NCBI GenBank assembly: GCA_021325255.1
Contig: JAJPHP010000025.1
Span: 1-64,000 of the forward strand
DNA: 64,000 nucleotides
DNA from: Nitrososphaerota archaeon
GTDB lineage: Archaea > Thermoproteota > Nitrososphaeria > Nitrososphaerales > CADDZS01
Reading direction: 5' to 3'
Shown here in pieces: positions 53,162 through 61,416 of the stretch. How positions within the stretch are numbered: the stretch's first letter is position 1; each line of letters starts with the position of its first letter. Both the position numbers and the translations under genes were made by a program. The notes under the pieces are model-generated. The model saw only the letters and a program-made list of their open reading frames with translations, was not told the origin of the DNA and searched no databases.

Positions 53162-53377
53162 GTGGGAGAAGGTCAAATCCCAGTAACTGTGCCGCTATCC
53201 TTTGCGATAAGCGGCGGAGGAATTAGCTGCGGCCGAAACGAGGGACAGTCTGTGACAAGCGAATACAAATCTCCCTTCAAATATTCCGGGAAGATAAAGA
53301 AGGTCACGTTGGACTTCGGTGGCGAGCCTTTCTTCGACGCAAAAGCCGAGCTGCGCAAACTATTGACTACGGTATAA
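53162..53377 (+). pseudogene. C-terminal remnant of an arylsulfatase
   Basis: The 71-residue frame reads GEGQIPVTVPLSFAISGGG, CGRNEGQSVTSEYKSPFKYS and GKIKKVTLDFGGEPF. This matches the C-terminal subdomain of bacterial-type arylsulfatases (the G-x-[GR]-I-x-x-T-x-P ... V-x-x-x-Y ... F-x-G-x-I-x-x-V pattern). The catalytic domain with the Cys/Ser-x-Pro-x-Arg motif is missing upstream, where the frame closes with a TAG at 53156. A sulfatase maturase gene lies 62 bases downstream on the opposite strand, which supports the identification: the two probably arrived together and the sulfatase was lost. Confidence 0.65.
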
Positions 53378-53439
53378 CCGGGTTGCAGAGAAGCCTGTAT
53401 ACTGGAGAGAAGTCAGTCTGTCTCTCTTCCGCTACATCA

Positions 53440-54807
53440 TCACTTTGCAGCGGCTTTACCGTATGCCCCATGGCAATGCTTGAACCTGCGCCCGCTGCCA
53501 CAGGGGCAAGGATCGTTGCGCCCCGCACTTGAGTGCAACTGATGTCGAAACCTCGCTTCCTCAGAAGCTAGTATTGACATTATCTCGGCCGGCGCACGGT
53601 TGCGTCGGAGTAACTCTGCCATGATTTGCATCGGGCGGGCAATGTGATTGAAGAACGCCTTGTATCCGGCGCAGAGGTAATTCAAACCAGGCTCTCCGTC
53701 CGGAGTCAGGATGAAGCGATTCTTAGGGCATTCGCCGTTGCAGGCAAAGCGGACCTCGCATTCTCGACAGTACCTTGGCAGTGTGTCCTTCTTGTTCGAC
53801 CCGAATTTTCTCTGCCTCTCGGATGCGACGAGTTCAATCATATTCTCCTGTTTGATATTGCCAAGCAAGTACTTGGGCTCCACAAAGTGGTCGCAAGAGT
53901 ACAGATCTCCGTTGTGCTCCAGGGCAAGTGCGTTACCGCATGTTTCAGAGAAGATGCACATTGATTGAGGAGCTCCGACCCAGGAGGCAAGCGCAGCGTC
54001 GAACATCTGCACGAATATGCGTCCGACATCTCGATGCACCCATTCGTCGAATACGTCAATCAGAAAGTCACCCCATTGCTCGGATTTGACTGAGCGGAAT
54101 GTGACCTGATTCCCCTCCTGAAAGCCCGTCCGGCCGTCCGAGTTTATCCTCTCCACCATGGGAATGAACTGGATGTATTTAGCTCCCACCTCGTCCCTGA
54201 GGAATCTGTACACATCGAGCGGGTTATCTGCATTGGCGGAGTTTACAGTTGTTAAAATGTTGTAATCGACATTGTGTTTCTGTAGTAGTCGCAGGCCCCT
54301 CATCACATCGTCGAACGTGGGGTTGTCATGCTTGTCCACGCGGTAGGCATTGTGCATCTCTCTAGGGCCGTCGAGGCTCAGGCCGATCAGGAAGTTGTTT
54401 TCGCGGAAGAAAGTGCACCACTCGTCGTTGAGAAGTGTTCCGTTTGTTTGCATCGTATTCTGAATCGTGGTGTTTGGTTTGTTCAATCTTTTCTCATACT
54501 CAACTGCTTTGCGGTAGAACTCGAGCCCCATGAGTGTCGGTTCCCCTCCCTGCCAAGCGACTGTCACTTCGGGTGTTTGATGAGAGTCGATGAGCTGGGC
54601 CAGATAGGCTTGAAGGAGGTCGTCAGACATGCGAAACCTGCTGTTGGGGTATAGTTCTTCCTTCGAGAGAAAAAAGCAGTACTGGCAATTGAGGTTGCAG
54701 ATGGCTCCGGTTGGTTTTGCAAGGATGTGATATGATTTAGGCGCATTCTTTGGGATCTGGGAAAGAACTGGCGACTCGCCAATGACTTCCGAGTTTACAA
54801 ACTCCAT
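53440..54807 (-). CDS. anaerobic sulfatase-maturating radical SAM enzyme with SEC-C tail
   Basis: The enzyme converts a Cys or Ser in sulfatases to formylglycine. From the ATG at 54807 (MEFVNSEVIG) it has 455 residues. The radical SAM motif is CNLNCQYC (residues 37-44), followed by AWQGGEPTLMG and SLDGPREMH. The SPASM cluster Cys are seen in MCIFSETCGN, LYSCDHFV, CRECEVRFACNGECPKNR and LCAGYK. The last 30 residues add a SEC-C zinc motif (RNDPCPCGSGRRFKHCHG). All cluster ligands appear present. Its partner sulfatase at 53162-53377 is only a fragment, so its present substrate is unclear. Confidence 0.93.
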   Translation of the reverse strand: MEFVNSEVIGESPVLSQIPKNAPKSYHILAKPTGAICNLNCQYCFFLSKEELYPNSRFRMSDDLLQAYLAQLIDSHQTPEVTVAWQGGEPTLMGLEFYRKAVEYEKRLNKPNTTIQNTMQTNGTLLNDEWCTFFRENNFLIGLSLDGPREMHNAYRVDKHDNPTFDDVMRGLRLLQKHNVDYNILTTVNSANADNPLDVYRFLRDEVGAKYIQFIPMVERINSDGRTGFQEGNQVTFRSVKSEQWGDFLIDVFDEWVHRDVGRIFVQMFDAALASWVGAPQSMCIFSETCGNALALEHNGDLYSCDHFVEPKYLLGNIKQENMIELVASERQRKFGSNKKDTLPRYCRECEVRFACNGECPKNRFILTPDGEPGLNYLCAGYKAFFNHIARPMQIMAELLRRNRAPAEIMSILASEEARFRHQLHSSAGRNDPCPCGSGRRFKHCHGAYGKAAAK

Positions 54808-55074
54808 TCTTCTTCGCGTGTCAGGAAAGCTTGGATCCAAATCTGGCCCTTGCGCCTTCTCCTTTCACTCATCCCATATCGGATAGCCCTTAAGAAAATA
54901 GTGTGAGTTTTCTCTTGATATAACTGATCAGAAAATGGTTGCTTTGAAGACTCGTTCAAATTAGCGAAAGGACAAGTTTTTCCGCTTGCTCAAAGCTGGA
55001 CCAGTGATGACTCGGTAGAGTTTCACTATTACTAATAATTAGGCGGAATTCAGGTTTGTCGTAACACCTGTGAC

Positions 55075-55749
55075 TTAGCTTTTCACGCCGATCGGCTGTA
55101 TGTAGATTGGCCTTTCATTTCTTGCAACGCCTAGAACTCTTCTAACGTCGTTGTCCCGAAAGGCTCCCATCGCGACAGAACCAAGGCCTAGTGCTGCGGC
55201 CTGGAGGAATATGTTCTCTGAAATGTGTCCAGATTCTTGAAAGACGTACTGCACGCCTCGCTCCCCATACTTCGCCGTGGTCCTCTCAAAGATGCCAATA
55301 ATTACAATGTTCGACGCTGCCATTCCCACTGATTCTTGATCACTTGCAGCTCTTTGCAGATCTTGCGAAAAGTCTCCTTCCTTTAACAGAGTGATTGCGT
55401 GATTTTGATAATCGTAGCGATAAATCCCAGCAAGGAGACCTTCAACTCCGCGGGTTCTTGCGACAACGTAGATCTCCATCGGATACAGTGCTCCAGCAGA
55501 TGGTGCACTCCGCATGCCATCGTGAGTCACTCCTTGGGCGGCCCATAGAATTTGGGAGAGTTGTTTAAGGTTGATGGGATTCGCTGAGTACTGTCTGAAA
55601 GATTCCCGGGAAGATATCGCCTCTTCGAGAGAAACTGCTCCTTTTGTCATCGGTCTCGGGAGCTTGATTTGCAGCACCTTCTTGGCCCCGGAACTTGTCG
55701 CTTTCTCGTTCTCCGTGTCTGCTCCACCCGCCTCACGTTTTGAATCCAA
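55075..55749 (-). CDS. SagB-type nitroreductase family protein
   Basis: A 224-residue flavoprotein of the SagB/ThcOx dehydrogenase group. Motifs are SRESFRQYSANPINLKQLSQ, ILWAAQGVTHDG, RSAPSAGALYPMEIYV and ESGHISENIFLQAAALGLGS, with GAFRDNDV. These provide the FMN site. SagB enzymes oxidise azolines in peptide toxins, but no cyclodehydratase or precursor peptide is nearby, so a general FMN oxidoreductase role is more likely. The start is TTG. The N-terminal 25 residues are polar and look like a leader of no function. Confidence 0.88.
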   Translation of the reverse strand: MDSKREAGGADTENEKATSSGAKKVLQIKLPRPMTKGAVSLEEAISSRESFRQYSANPINLKQLSQILWAAQGVTHDGMRSAPSAGALYPMEIYVVARTRGVEGLLAGIYRYDYQNHAITLLKEGDFSQDLQRAASDQESVGMAASNIVIIGIFERTTAKYGERGVQYVFQESGHISENIFLQAAALGLGSVAMGAFRDNDVRRVLGVARNERPIYIQPIGVKS

Positions 55750-55805
55750 TGTGCAAGCGCAATCAAAGGACGGGACAAAATTAACAAATGTAGTAATTTA
55801 CGAAT

Positions 55806-56685
55806 CTACAAACGAGCCATCAGAGGAAGCCTAGTGAGTTGGGCACTGACTTTCCAGAGGCGCGCCCTAGTCTCTTCATCATGTGAAAGCCTTGATGAGC
55901 TAATCAAGTGACAATTTGCGAAATACTTGCCGCTGACCTTGTCGACTTCGGGTGAGGACGCGAGATAGATCACAGTTCTTGCCCCTTTCTCTGGGCTAGC
56001 AAAAAACAGCTTCACAAAAGAGAAGCCCCAGCCTGCCAGTCCAGAGTTTCCATGCCCCAAATTTGTCCTAATGGCTCCAGGATGGACAGCGTTGACCGTT
56101 ACTCCAGTACTTTCTAATCTACTAGCAAGTTCATAGGTGAACATCAATTCGGCTAACTTGGAGTTGCTGTAGGCGGCCCATCCGCCGAATCTCTTGTCGC
56201 CATTGAGGTCGTCGAAGTCAATTCTTCCGCCACTTTCGGTGGTGGAAGCAATGTTGACGACTCGCGAGGGAGCGCCAGACAACAGGACATCAAACAACAG
56301 GTTGGTCAACAGAAACATGGACAGATAGTTGACCGCGAATGTGGTTTCTATCCCATCCACCGCCTTTGTATGCTTTGAGGAATACTCCGGCGTCGTTCAC
56401 CAGCACGTGAAGCTTCTTGAATCTGGCCTCGAACTCGTTTGCGAGTCTGCGTACTGATTCTTGCGAAGACATGTCTGCATTAAGAAGATAGACCGAATCA
56501 TTGCCGCTTATTCTCTTGATCTCGTTCAGCACGGCCTCTCCTTTTGCTTGATTGCGTGCTACCATGACTATCGTGGCACCCAGTTTCGCAAGACCAATTG
56601 TCGTCGCTTTTCCTATTCCAGAAGTGGCTCCAGTGATGAGGCAGGTCCTTCCTACCATCGGGCTGGAGGATTCAGGTTGTGACAT
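55806..56685 (-). pseudogene. short-chain dehydrogenase/reductase with a frameshift
   Basis: The first part (ATG at 56685) has the nucleotide motif LITGATSGIGKATTIG and VNDAGVFLKAY. Near 56362 the frame slips: the first frame drifts into unrelated residues, while another frame resumes exactly with VDGIETTFAVNYLSMFLLTN, then RVVNIAST, YSNSKLAELMF with the catalytic Tyr-x3-Lys, and HPGAIRTNL. One extra G (a C on the plus strand, near 56363) accounts for the break. All catalytic residues are otherwise present. The family resembles retinol dehydrogenase-type SDRs. A homopolymer sequencing error cannot be excluded. Confidence 0.85.
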
Positions 56686-57352
56686 ATTGGGTCATTCTTT
56701 AGTCGAATCTGGCTCCAAGGGAGAGATCTTGAAACTGATTTCTCGAAGTACTGCTAAGAGTCTAGAAGGGTCACCGCTTATAAAAAAGGCAGGTACGATT
56801 CTCATCCGTGATAATATCACAGCTTTCGCAAATTGCTCAAAACCTGAAGTTTGCACGTTAGTGTGCAGCAGTTTGTAATTGCCTCTCGTGCATTTTGTGT
56901 AGGCACATATCTACACAATTTTGGCCTTATCGTTGTCTCTTAGGATATATCGTAAAAAGAAAGATAAAATTCTCTTAGGTGATTCGGATCGATACATCCT
57001 TGCACCGTGAAGAGTAAATGATAATCTTTCAACATTTGCCTCTGATTTTGATTGTTTGGTCGAAGAACGTAGACCAAACTTGGCGTAATGCAAGAAAATC
57101 ATTGGGAATAATATTGTAACCTGCTCTAAGAAGGATCGCGAACTATGCTGGAGGAGGTATTATTTTGTCTACCGCGCCTTTGCGCACACTGTAATGTGAT
57201 TAAAACAATTCTTTGGCGGAGATCGTCATGGAAGATTTGTGAATCGCAAAGCGCAGACTTAAGTATGATGTAAGTAAGAAAATTAAATTTCATGTTGATT
57301 AAACCACTCATTTCGGAAGTTGTCTATTGCGAGAGAGGTAATTCCAGGGGCG
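56686..57352. other. gap, no gene seen
   Basis: About 670 bases of AT-rich sequence between the SDR start and a small gene. Minus-strand frames here have no family likeness. TATA-like words such as TTAAGTATGATG (57258-57269) might serve the small gene at 57353. Confidence 0.4.
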
Positions 57353-57583
57353 ATGAGCAGAGTCGAGATGATTTCGCCTTCCGAGCTCAGTGCGATTAGC
57401 GTTTCCATTATGACCACCGCATTGCGAACGCTGAATGTGAAAAAACCTGACTACAAGCCATGCTTCAAATGTGCAAGGCATCCGAACTATCCAACGCTCC
57501 CGGCCGTAACTCTTCATCGTGGAGGAGTGTGTGTTATTTGCAGGACTTCGAGTACCTTCTTCACCTCTAACCTGCGAGAGTAG
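57353..57583 (+). CDS. possible small cysteine-rich protein
   Basis: From the ATG at 57353 (MSRVEMISPSELSAISV) the product has 76 residues. Its second half holds PCFKCARHPNYP and GGVCVICRTSS, giving two Cys pairs with an intervening His, as in a small zinc-binding fold. No family is recognised. A TTG at 57320 could extend it by 11 residues. Confidence 0.42.
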   Translation: MSRVEMISPSELSAISVSIMTTALRTLNVKKPDYKPCFKCARHPNYPTLPAVTLHRGGVCVICRTSSTFFTSNLRE

Positions 57584-57650
57584 GAAGCGGGGTTTCGGTG
57601 TATAGTTTCAGAAATTTTCGCTAAAGCTCTTGTTTTCGACATCGTGTAGC

Positions 57651-58397
57651 TTACAACCTCATCCTTCTGATTGCAAGCGTGCCACAGTATACTAAAACAA
57701 GAGCGAACGAGCCGAGCACCAAAAGGTCTGCAAACAGACCAAATCTGTAGACTCCGAGCATTAGGCCTCTGAGTGCGTCCACTCCATACGTTACGGGGTT
57801 CGCCAGAGTAACCGCCGATAGCCAGGCGGGCAGGTTACTCAACGGAAAGAGTGCTCCGGAGAAGAAGAAGAGGGGAAAAGTCACAAACCCGCTTATCAGG
57901 CCAAACCCCTCCGGCGATTCCATGAAGCTGCCGATGATAAGACCGATGCTCGTAAGTCCAACAACCAGCATGAAGAGAAAGAGATAGACCAGAAAGAAAT
58001 CAAGCCCGAAAGGAATTCCGAAGATTGGCGAGAGAATGATTATTATCGTCGCCTGGATGATGCCGTCTGTCGCCCCTCCGAGGACCTTACCCATGAATGC
58101 GGTGGCTCTGCTGATTGGGGCAACGAGAACTTCTTTGAGGAAATCGAGCCTCTTGTCCCAAACTATGCTGGCGCCATAAAACACAGAGGAAAATATCATC
58201 GTCATCGCGATGATGCCAGGAAAAATGTATGCCTGGTAGTTTATGTTTCCCACGTTGAACTCAGACCCCATCCCTGTTCCGAAGACAAATAACCAGAGGA
58301 TGGGACTGATGGCGGAAGAGATAATCCTCGAATGCTCCCTGAGGTAGACCTTGAATTCTCTCTCCCAAAGGGCATACAATCCCATGAGTTCGCTCAA
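57651..58397 (-). CDS. ABC-2 type transporter permease
   Basis: A 248-residue membrane protein with about six membrane segments, including PILWLFVFGTGMG, IFPGIIAMTMIFSSVFYGA and TFPLFFFSGALFPLSNLP. The last is the FFxSGxxFPL pattern of DrrB/NodJ-type permeases. It starts 13 bases after the ATPase gene on the same strand and completes an export system. The cargo is unknown; drug or lipid export is typical. Confidence 0.93.
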   Translation of the reverse strand: MSELMGLYALWEREFKVYLREHSRIISSAISPILWLFVFGTGMGSEFNVGNINYQAYIFPGIIAMTMIFSSVFYGASIVWDKRLDFLKEVLVAPISRATAFMGKVLGGATDGIIQATIIIILSPIFGIPFGLDFFLVYLFLFMLVVGLTSIGLIIGSFMESPEGFGLISGFVTFPLFFFSGALFPLSNLPAWLSAVTLANPVTYGVDALRGLMLGVYRFGLFADLLVLGSFALVLVYCGTLAIRRMRL

Positions 58398-58410
58398 ATC
58401 GATTCACCTG

Positions 58411-59508
58411 CTACCATTCTTTCTTCACCATCTCCTGTTCTCTGTACTCCCTTCCGGTATAATGCAGAAAGACATCGCTGAGCGAAGGCGGACGTAGCTC
58501 GACCGTGTCCACCTTCCCGATGACAGCGAGAATTTCTTGGATGTGAGAACTAGCGTCCAAGACTGTTAGTGACACCAGCCTGTCGTGCACGTCGACCTTT
58601 CTGATGTAGGGCAGAACGTCAACCGCGCTCAGATTCGGACTGCTCATCTGCAATCGAATCACGTCGCCTCCAAGCGCACGCTTTAGGTTCTCAGGAGTGT
58701 CAAGTGCAACTATCTTGCCGTGATCAATGATTGCAATCCTATCGCAGAGTCTGTCGGCTTCATCCATATAGTGCGTGGTAAGAATTACTGAAATCTTCAG
58801 CTCAACCACAAGCCTCTCGATATAATCCCAGATGTGCTCCCTTGTCTGTGGGTCCAGTCCAAGCGTAGGCTCGTCAAGAAAGAGGACACGAGGTCTGTGC
58901 AGTAGGCCTCGGGCAATCTCAAGGCGCCTTCTCATTCCTCCGGAGTAGTGTTTGACGAGGTCGTCCTTTCTGCCAGTCAGATCAGCTAGGTTGAGGGCTT
59001 CATCTATCCGGTCTTTTCGGATTTCGCTTGGAACCCCGTACATGAAAGCATGGAGTTTCAGGTTTTCATATCCTGTGAGAAGCTCGTCAGAACTTGGCTC
59101 CTGGAAAACAATCCCAATTCTTTTCCTGACCTTGCTGGGCTGTCTTCCAACTTCGTAACCGTCAATTTTTGCGGTACCTGCAGTTGGTTTCAGCAGCGTC
59201 GCCAGAATATGCAAAGTGGTAGTCTTGCCGGCTCCATTAGGGCCAAGGAGTCCAAAGATTTCACCCTCGCTTATGGCGAAACTGATTCCGTCGACTGCCC
59301 TTACATCCCGATTGTAAATCTTTGAGAGATTCTCAATGACTACCACGCCTTGTTGTGGCACCACTTCCTCCTCGACCGAAACCGGGATCAATTTCGGAGC
59401 AAGACCAGATAATCTGATCCTTCCGCGGACACTTAAACAGCGGTCACGATTCTCAAATCTGATAATTGCACGCGAATTATTGAAGGAGTAGACATGCAAA
59501 TCATTCAA
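58411..59508 (-). CDS. ABC-2 type transporter ATP-binding protein
   Basis: The ATPase partner of the permease. Motifs are GLLGPNGAGKTTTLHIL (Walker A), the Q loop GIVFQEPSSDELLTG, signature HYSGGMRRRLEIARGL, Walker B VLFLDEPTLGLD and switch ILTTHYMDEADRLCD. A C-terminal DrrA-like domain (LKRALGGDVIRLQMS) follows. The annotated TTG start gives 365 residues; the first 50 are variable, and a start further in, before VVVIENLSKIY, would give the usual length of about 310. It is the first gene of the two-gene operon. Confidence 0.93.
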   Translation of the reverse strand: MNDLHVYSFNNSRAIIRFENRDRCLSVRGRIRLSGLAPKLIPVSVEEEVVPQQGVVVIENLSKIYNRDVRAVDGISFAISEGEIFGLLGPNGAGKTTTLHILATLLKPTAGTAKIDGYEVGRQPSKVRKRIGIVFQEPSSDELLTGYENLKLHAFMYGVPSEIRKDRIDEALNLADLTGRKDDLVKHYSGGMRRRLEIARGLLHRPRVLFLDEPTLGLDPQTREHIWDYIERLVVELKISVILTTHYMDEADRLCDRIAIIDHGKIVALDTPENLKRALGGDVIRLQMSSPNLSAVDVLPYIRKVDVHDRLVSLTVLDASSHIQEILAVIGKVDTVELRPPSLSDVFLHYTGREYREQEMVKKEW

Positions 59509-59689
59509 TGAGGGCCTTCGCGGGGCTTTTCCCTTTCAGGTAATAATTGTCAATGCTGATGCCACTTTCGAGCCTCACTTTTAGTTGCGACGTTTCGAAA
59601 TGTCACAATGCGATTGTAAGTCATATCACTAACTTACAGTGTGGTTAATAGTCGCTTAATGGGAATGGTATCCTCGTTAAAGTGGAAAA

Positions 59690-60391
59690 ATGACTACACT
59701 AACAGAGCTGGCTCTTTATGCAGGGTTGATTGGCGCGGGAATTGTTGGCGTATGGATGTTGATAGGTGCATTTAGAGTGAGAGGAATTGAAACTCCCAAG
59801 TACATAACCTTGGAGAGGAAGAAAGGCGGTTATGAGATCTGAGAGTACGAACCCTACGTTGTCACTGAGACAACTGTTTCCGGATCGTACAGCGAGGCAA
59901 TGAACAGAGGATTCAGGATAATTGCCGACTATATCTTTGGGAACAATGCCCGAGTGGGATCTTCTCAACTTCAGGGAGTCGTTTCATCAATCGGAAACTT
60001 GGAAACCATAGAGGCTGGAGGAGAAGGTGCCTCGGAAAAGATTGCAATGACTGCTCCTGTTCTTTCCGAGAAAAGAGATGCTAACGACAGTGAAAAAGAC
60101 AGGTACAATATCTCTTTTGTAATGCCGTCGAAATACTCCATTGAAGCGTTGCCCGTTCCTAGAGATGAACGAGTTCGGCTCCGTGAGGTAAAGAAGCGAA
60201 TCTCAGCGGCGGTTCGTTTCTCCGGTTATGCCACCGAAGATCAAGTGCAAACCAAGTATCGGCAATTAAGGCAGATGCTTGCGGAGGACGAGGTGAGCGT
60301 GCATCCCGGCTATCAGGTCGCACAGTACAATCCTCCCTGGACGCCCCCGTTCATGAGAAGGAATGAGGTCTTGATTGATGTAGCATCTTGA
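59690..60391 (+). pseudogene. SOUL heme-binding family gene with an in-frame TGA
   Basis: From the ATG at 59690 the frame has an N-terminal membrane anchor (LALYAGLIGAGIVGVWMLIG), then IETPKYITLERKKGGYEI, a TGA at 59840-59842, and continues without shift as EYEPYVVTETTVSGSYSEAM and FRIIADYIFGNN, IAMTAPVL and FSGYATED to the stop at 60391. SOUL proteins have E-I-R-x-Y at the stop position, so the TGA replaces an Arg codon, as would a single C-to-T change of CGA. An ATG at 59900 could start a truncated product without the anchor. The intact family is thought to bind heme. Confidence 0.85.
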
Positions 60392-60397
60392 TTAGAG

Positions 60398-61215
60398 TCA
60401 TTTGATGTGCGCTATGTACCTCTCTGCGGATTTCTCTACTCTTTCGCGCGCATTGCCAAGAATCTGCCTCCCTTCAAATGCGCCGTAGACCCTGTCAAAT
60501 TCGTATTTGCTTATCCGGTTCCAGATCTGCCTTATCTTCGACTCTGGGAGGGGAATCAGATTTGGATAGCTGTACATGAAACTCGCCCAGCTGCGATCAG
60601 GCACGACCTGAATTATGTCGCCCGAAAGAACGACGCCTTTTCCACTTGCCCCGTCTCCCCAATGAAGGACCGTTCCTCCCTCAAAGTGTCCTCCGAGATT
60701 GACAAGTCTTATTCCGCGCGTCGGAGAAATGGATTCACCGATCCAGAAGTTGATACTCTCAAAAGGATAGACGATGTGCTTGCGATCAAGCTCGTGAAGA
60801 TAGATTGGTATGCCTCCAAAGGAATTGCTCCACTCCACCATCGAAGAGTAATAGTGAGGATGGGAAATTGCAATCATCTTCAGGCCGCCCAGATCTCGAA
60901 TTGCACGAGTAATTTCTTCGTCAATGTATGGGAGACAGTCCCAGAGCACGTTCCCCCAGGAGTCCTGATCAGGAAGGCGCGCTGACCTATAGCGAATTCT
61001 GGGTCTGTAATTATTGAATAGAGGTTGCCAGCTTCCTCCTCCACCTGCCGGATGACGTTCCTGTAGCCGCTGGTCTTCATTTTCTCTATTGTAGTCCATT
61101 GTTGACCATTCCACCCGACATACTGCCTTTCATCCAGACAAATCGGGCAGGCGTCTGGAGCAGTTGAACTATCTGGATACTGTGTTCCGCATGTAACGCA
61201 CACGAATTTGGTCAA
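60398..61215 (-). pseudogene. rubredoxin-like plus metallo-beta-lactamase-fold protein, frameshifted
   Basis: The ATG at 61215 begins FVCVTCGTQYPDSSTAPDAC, a rubredoxin-like zinc site ending CPIC, then runs to FLIRTPGG. Here the frame slips in a run of five G (C on the plus strand at 60953-60957). Another frame resumes exactly with NVLWDCLPYIDEEITRAI, MIAISHPHYYSSMVEWS, GGHFEGGTVLHW and VVLSGDIIQV, the lactamase-fold blocks. One extra G would repair the gene. The metal motif reads S-H-P-H-Y-Y rather than the classic H-x-H-x-D-H, so even the intact protein would be a variant. Confidence 0.82.
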
Positions 61216-61416
61216 TTAGTCGTCGACCCCTTCCCCCTATCTTCTCGGACGATAAGCGATCATTCTGAGATAAACATACACTCTCTCCTTCTCAGGGAAA
61301 AAGGACGGACTCGATGATGTTGGTAGAAATGGCTCGAGAATGAAGAGAGGCTTCCCATCCTCGCTTTCTACCCTCGTAAAGGATTTTACACAGGCCGGCC
61401 GCACCGACTGATTGGA

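Noticed and set aside
55075..55749. Peptide-toxin (thiazole/oxazole) cluster around the SagB-like gene
   Set aside because: No cyclodehydratase, docking protein or precursor peptide is visible nearby.
52089..60391. Genetic-code change reading TAG or TGA as sense
   Set aside because: Each codon interrupts only one gene, and other genes in the window end normally with TAG, TGA or TAA.
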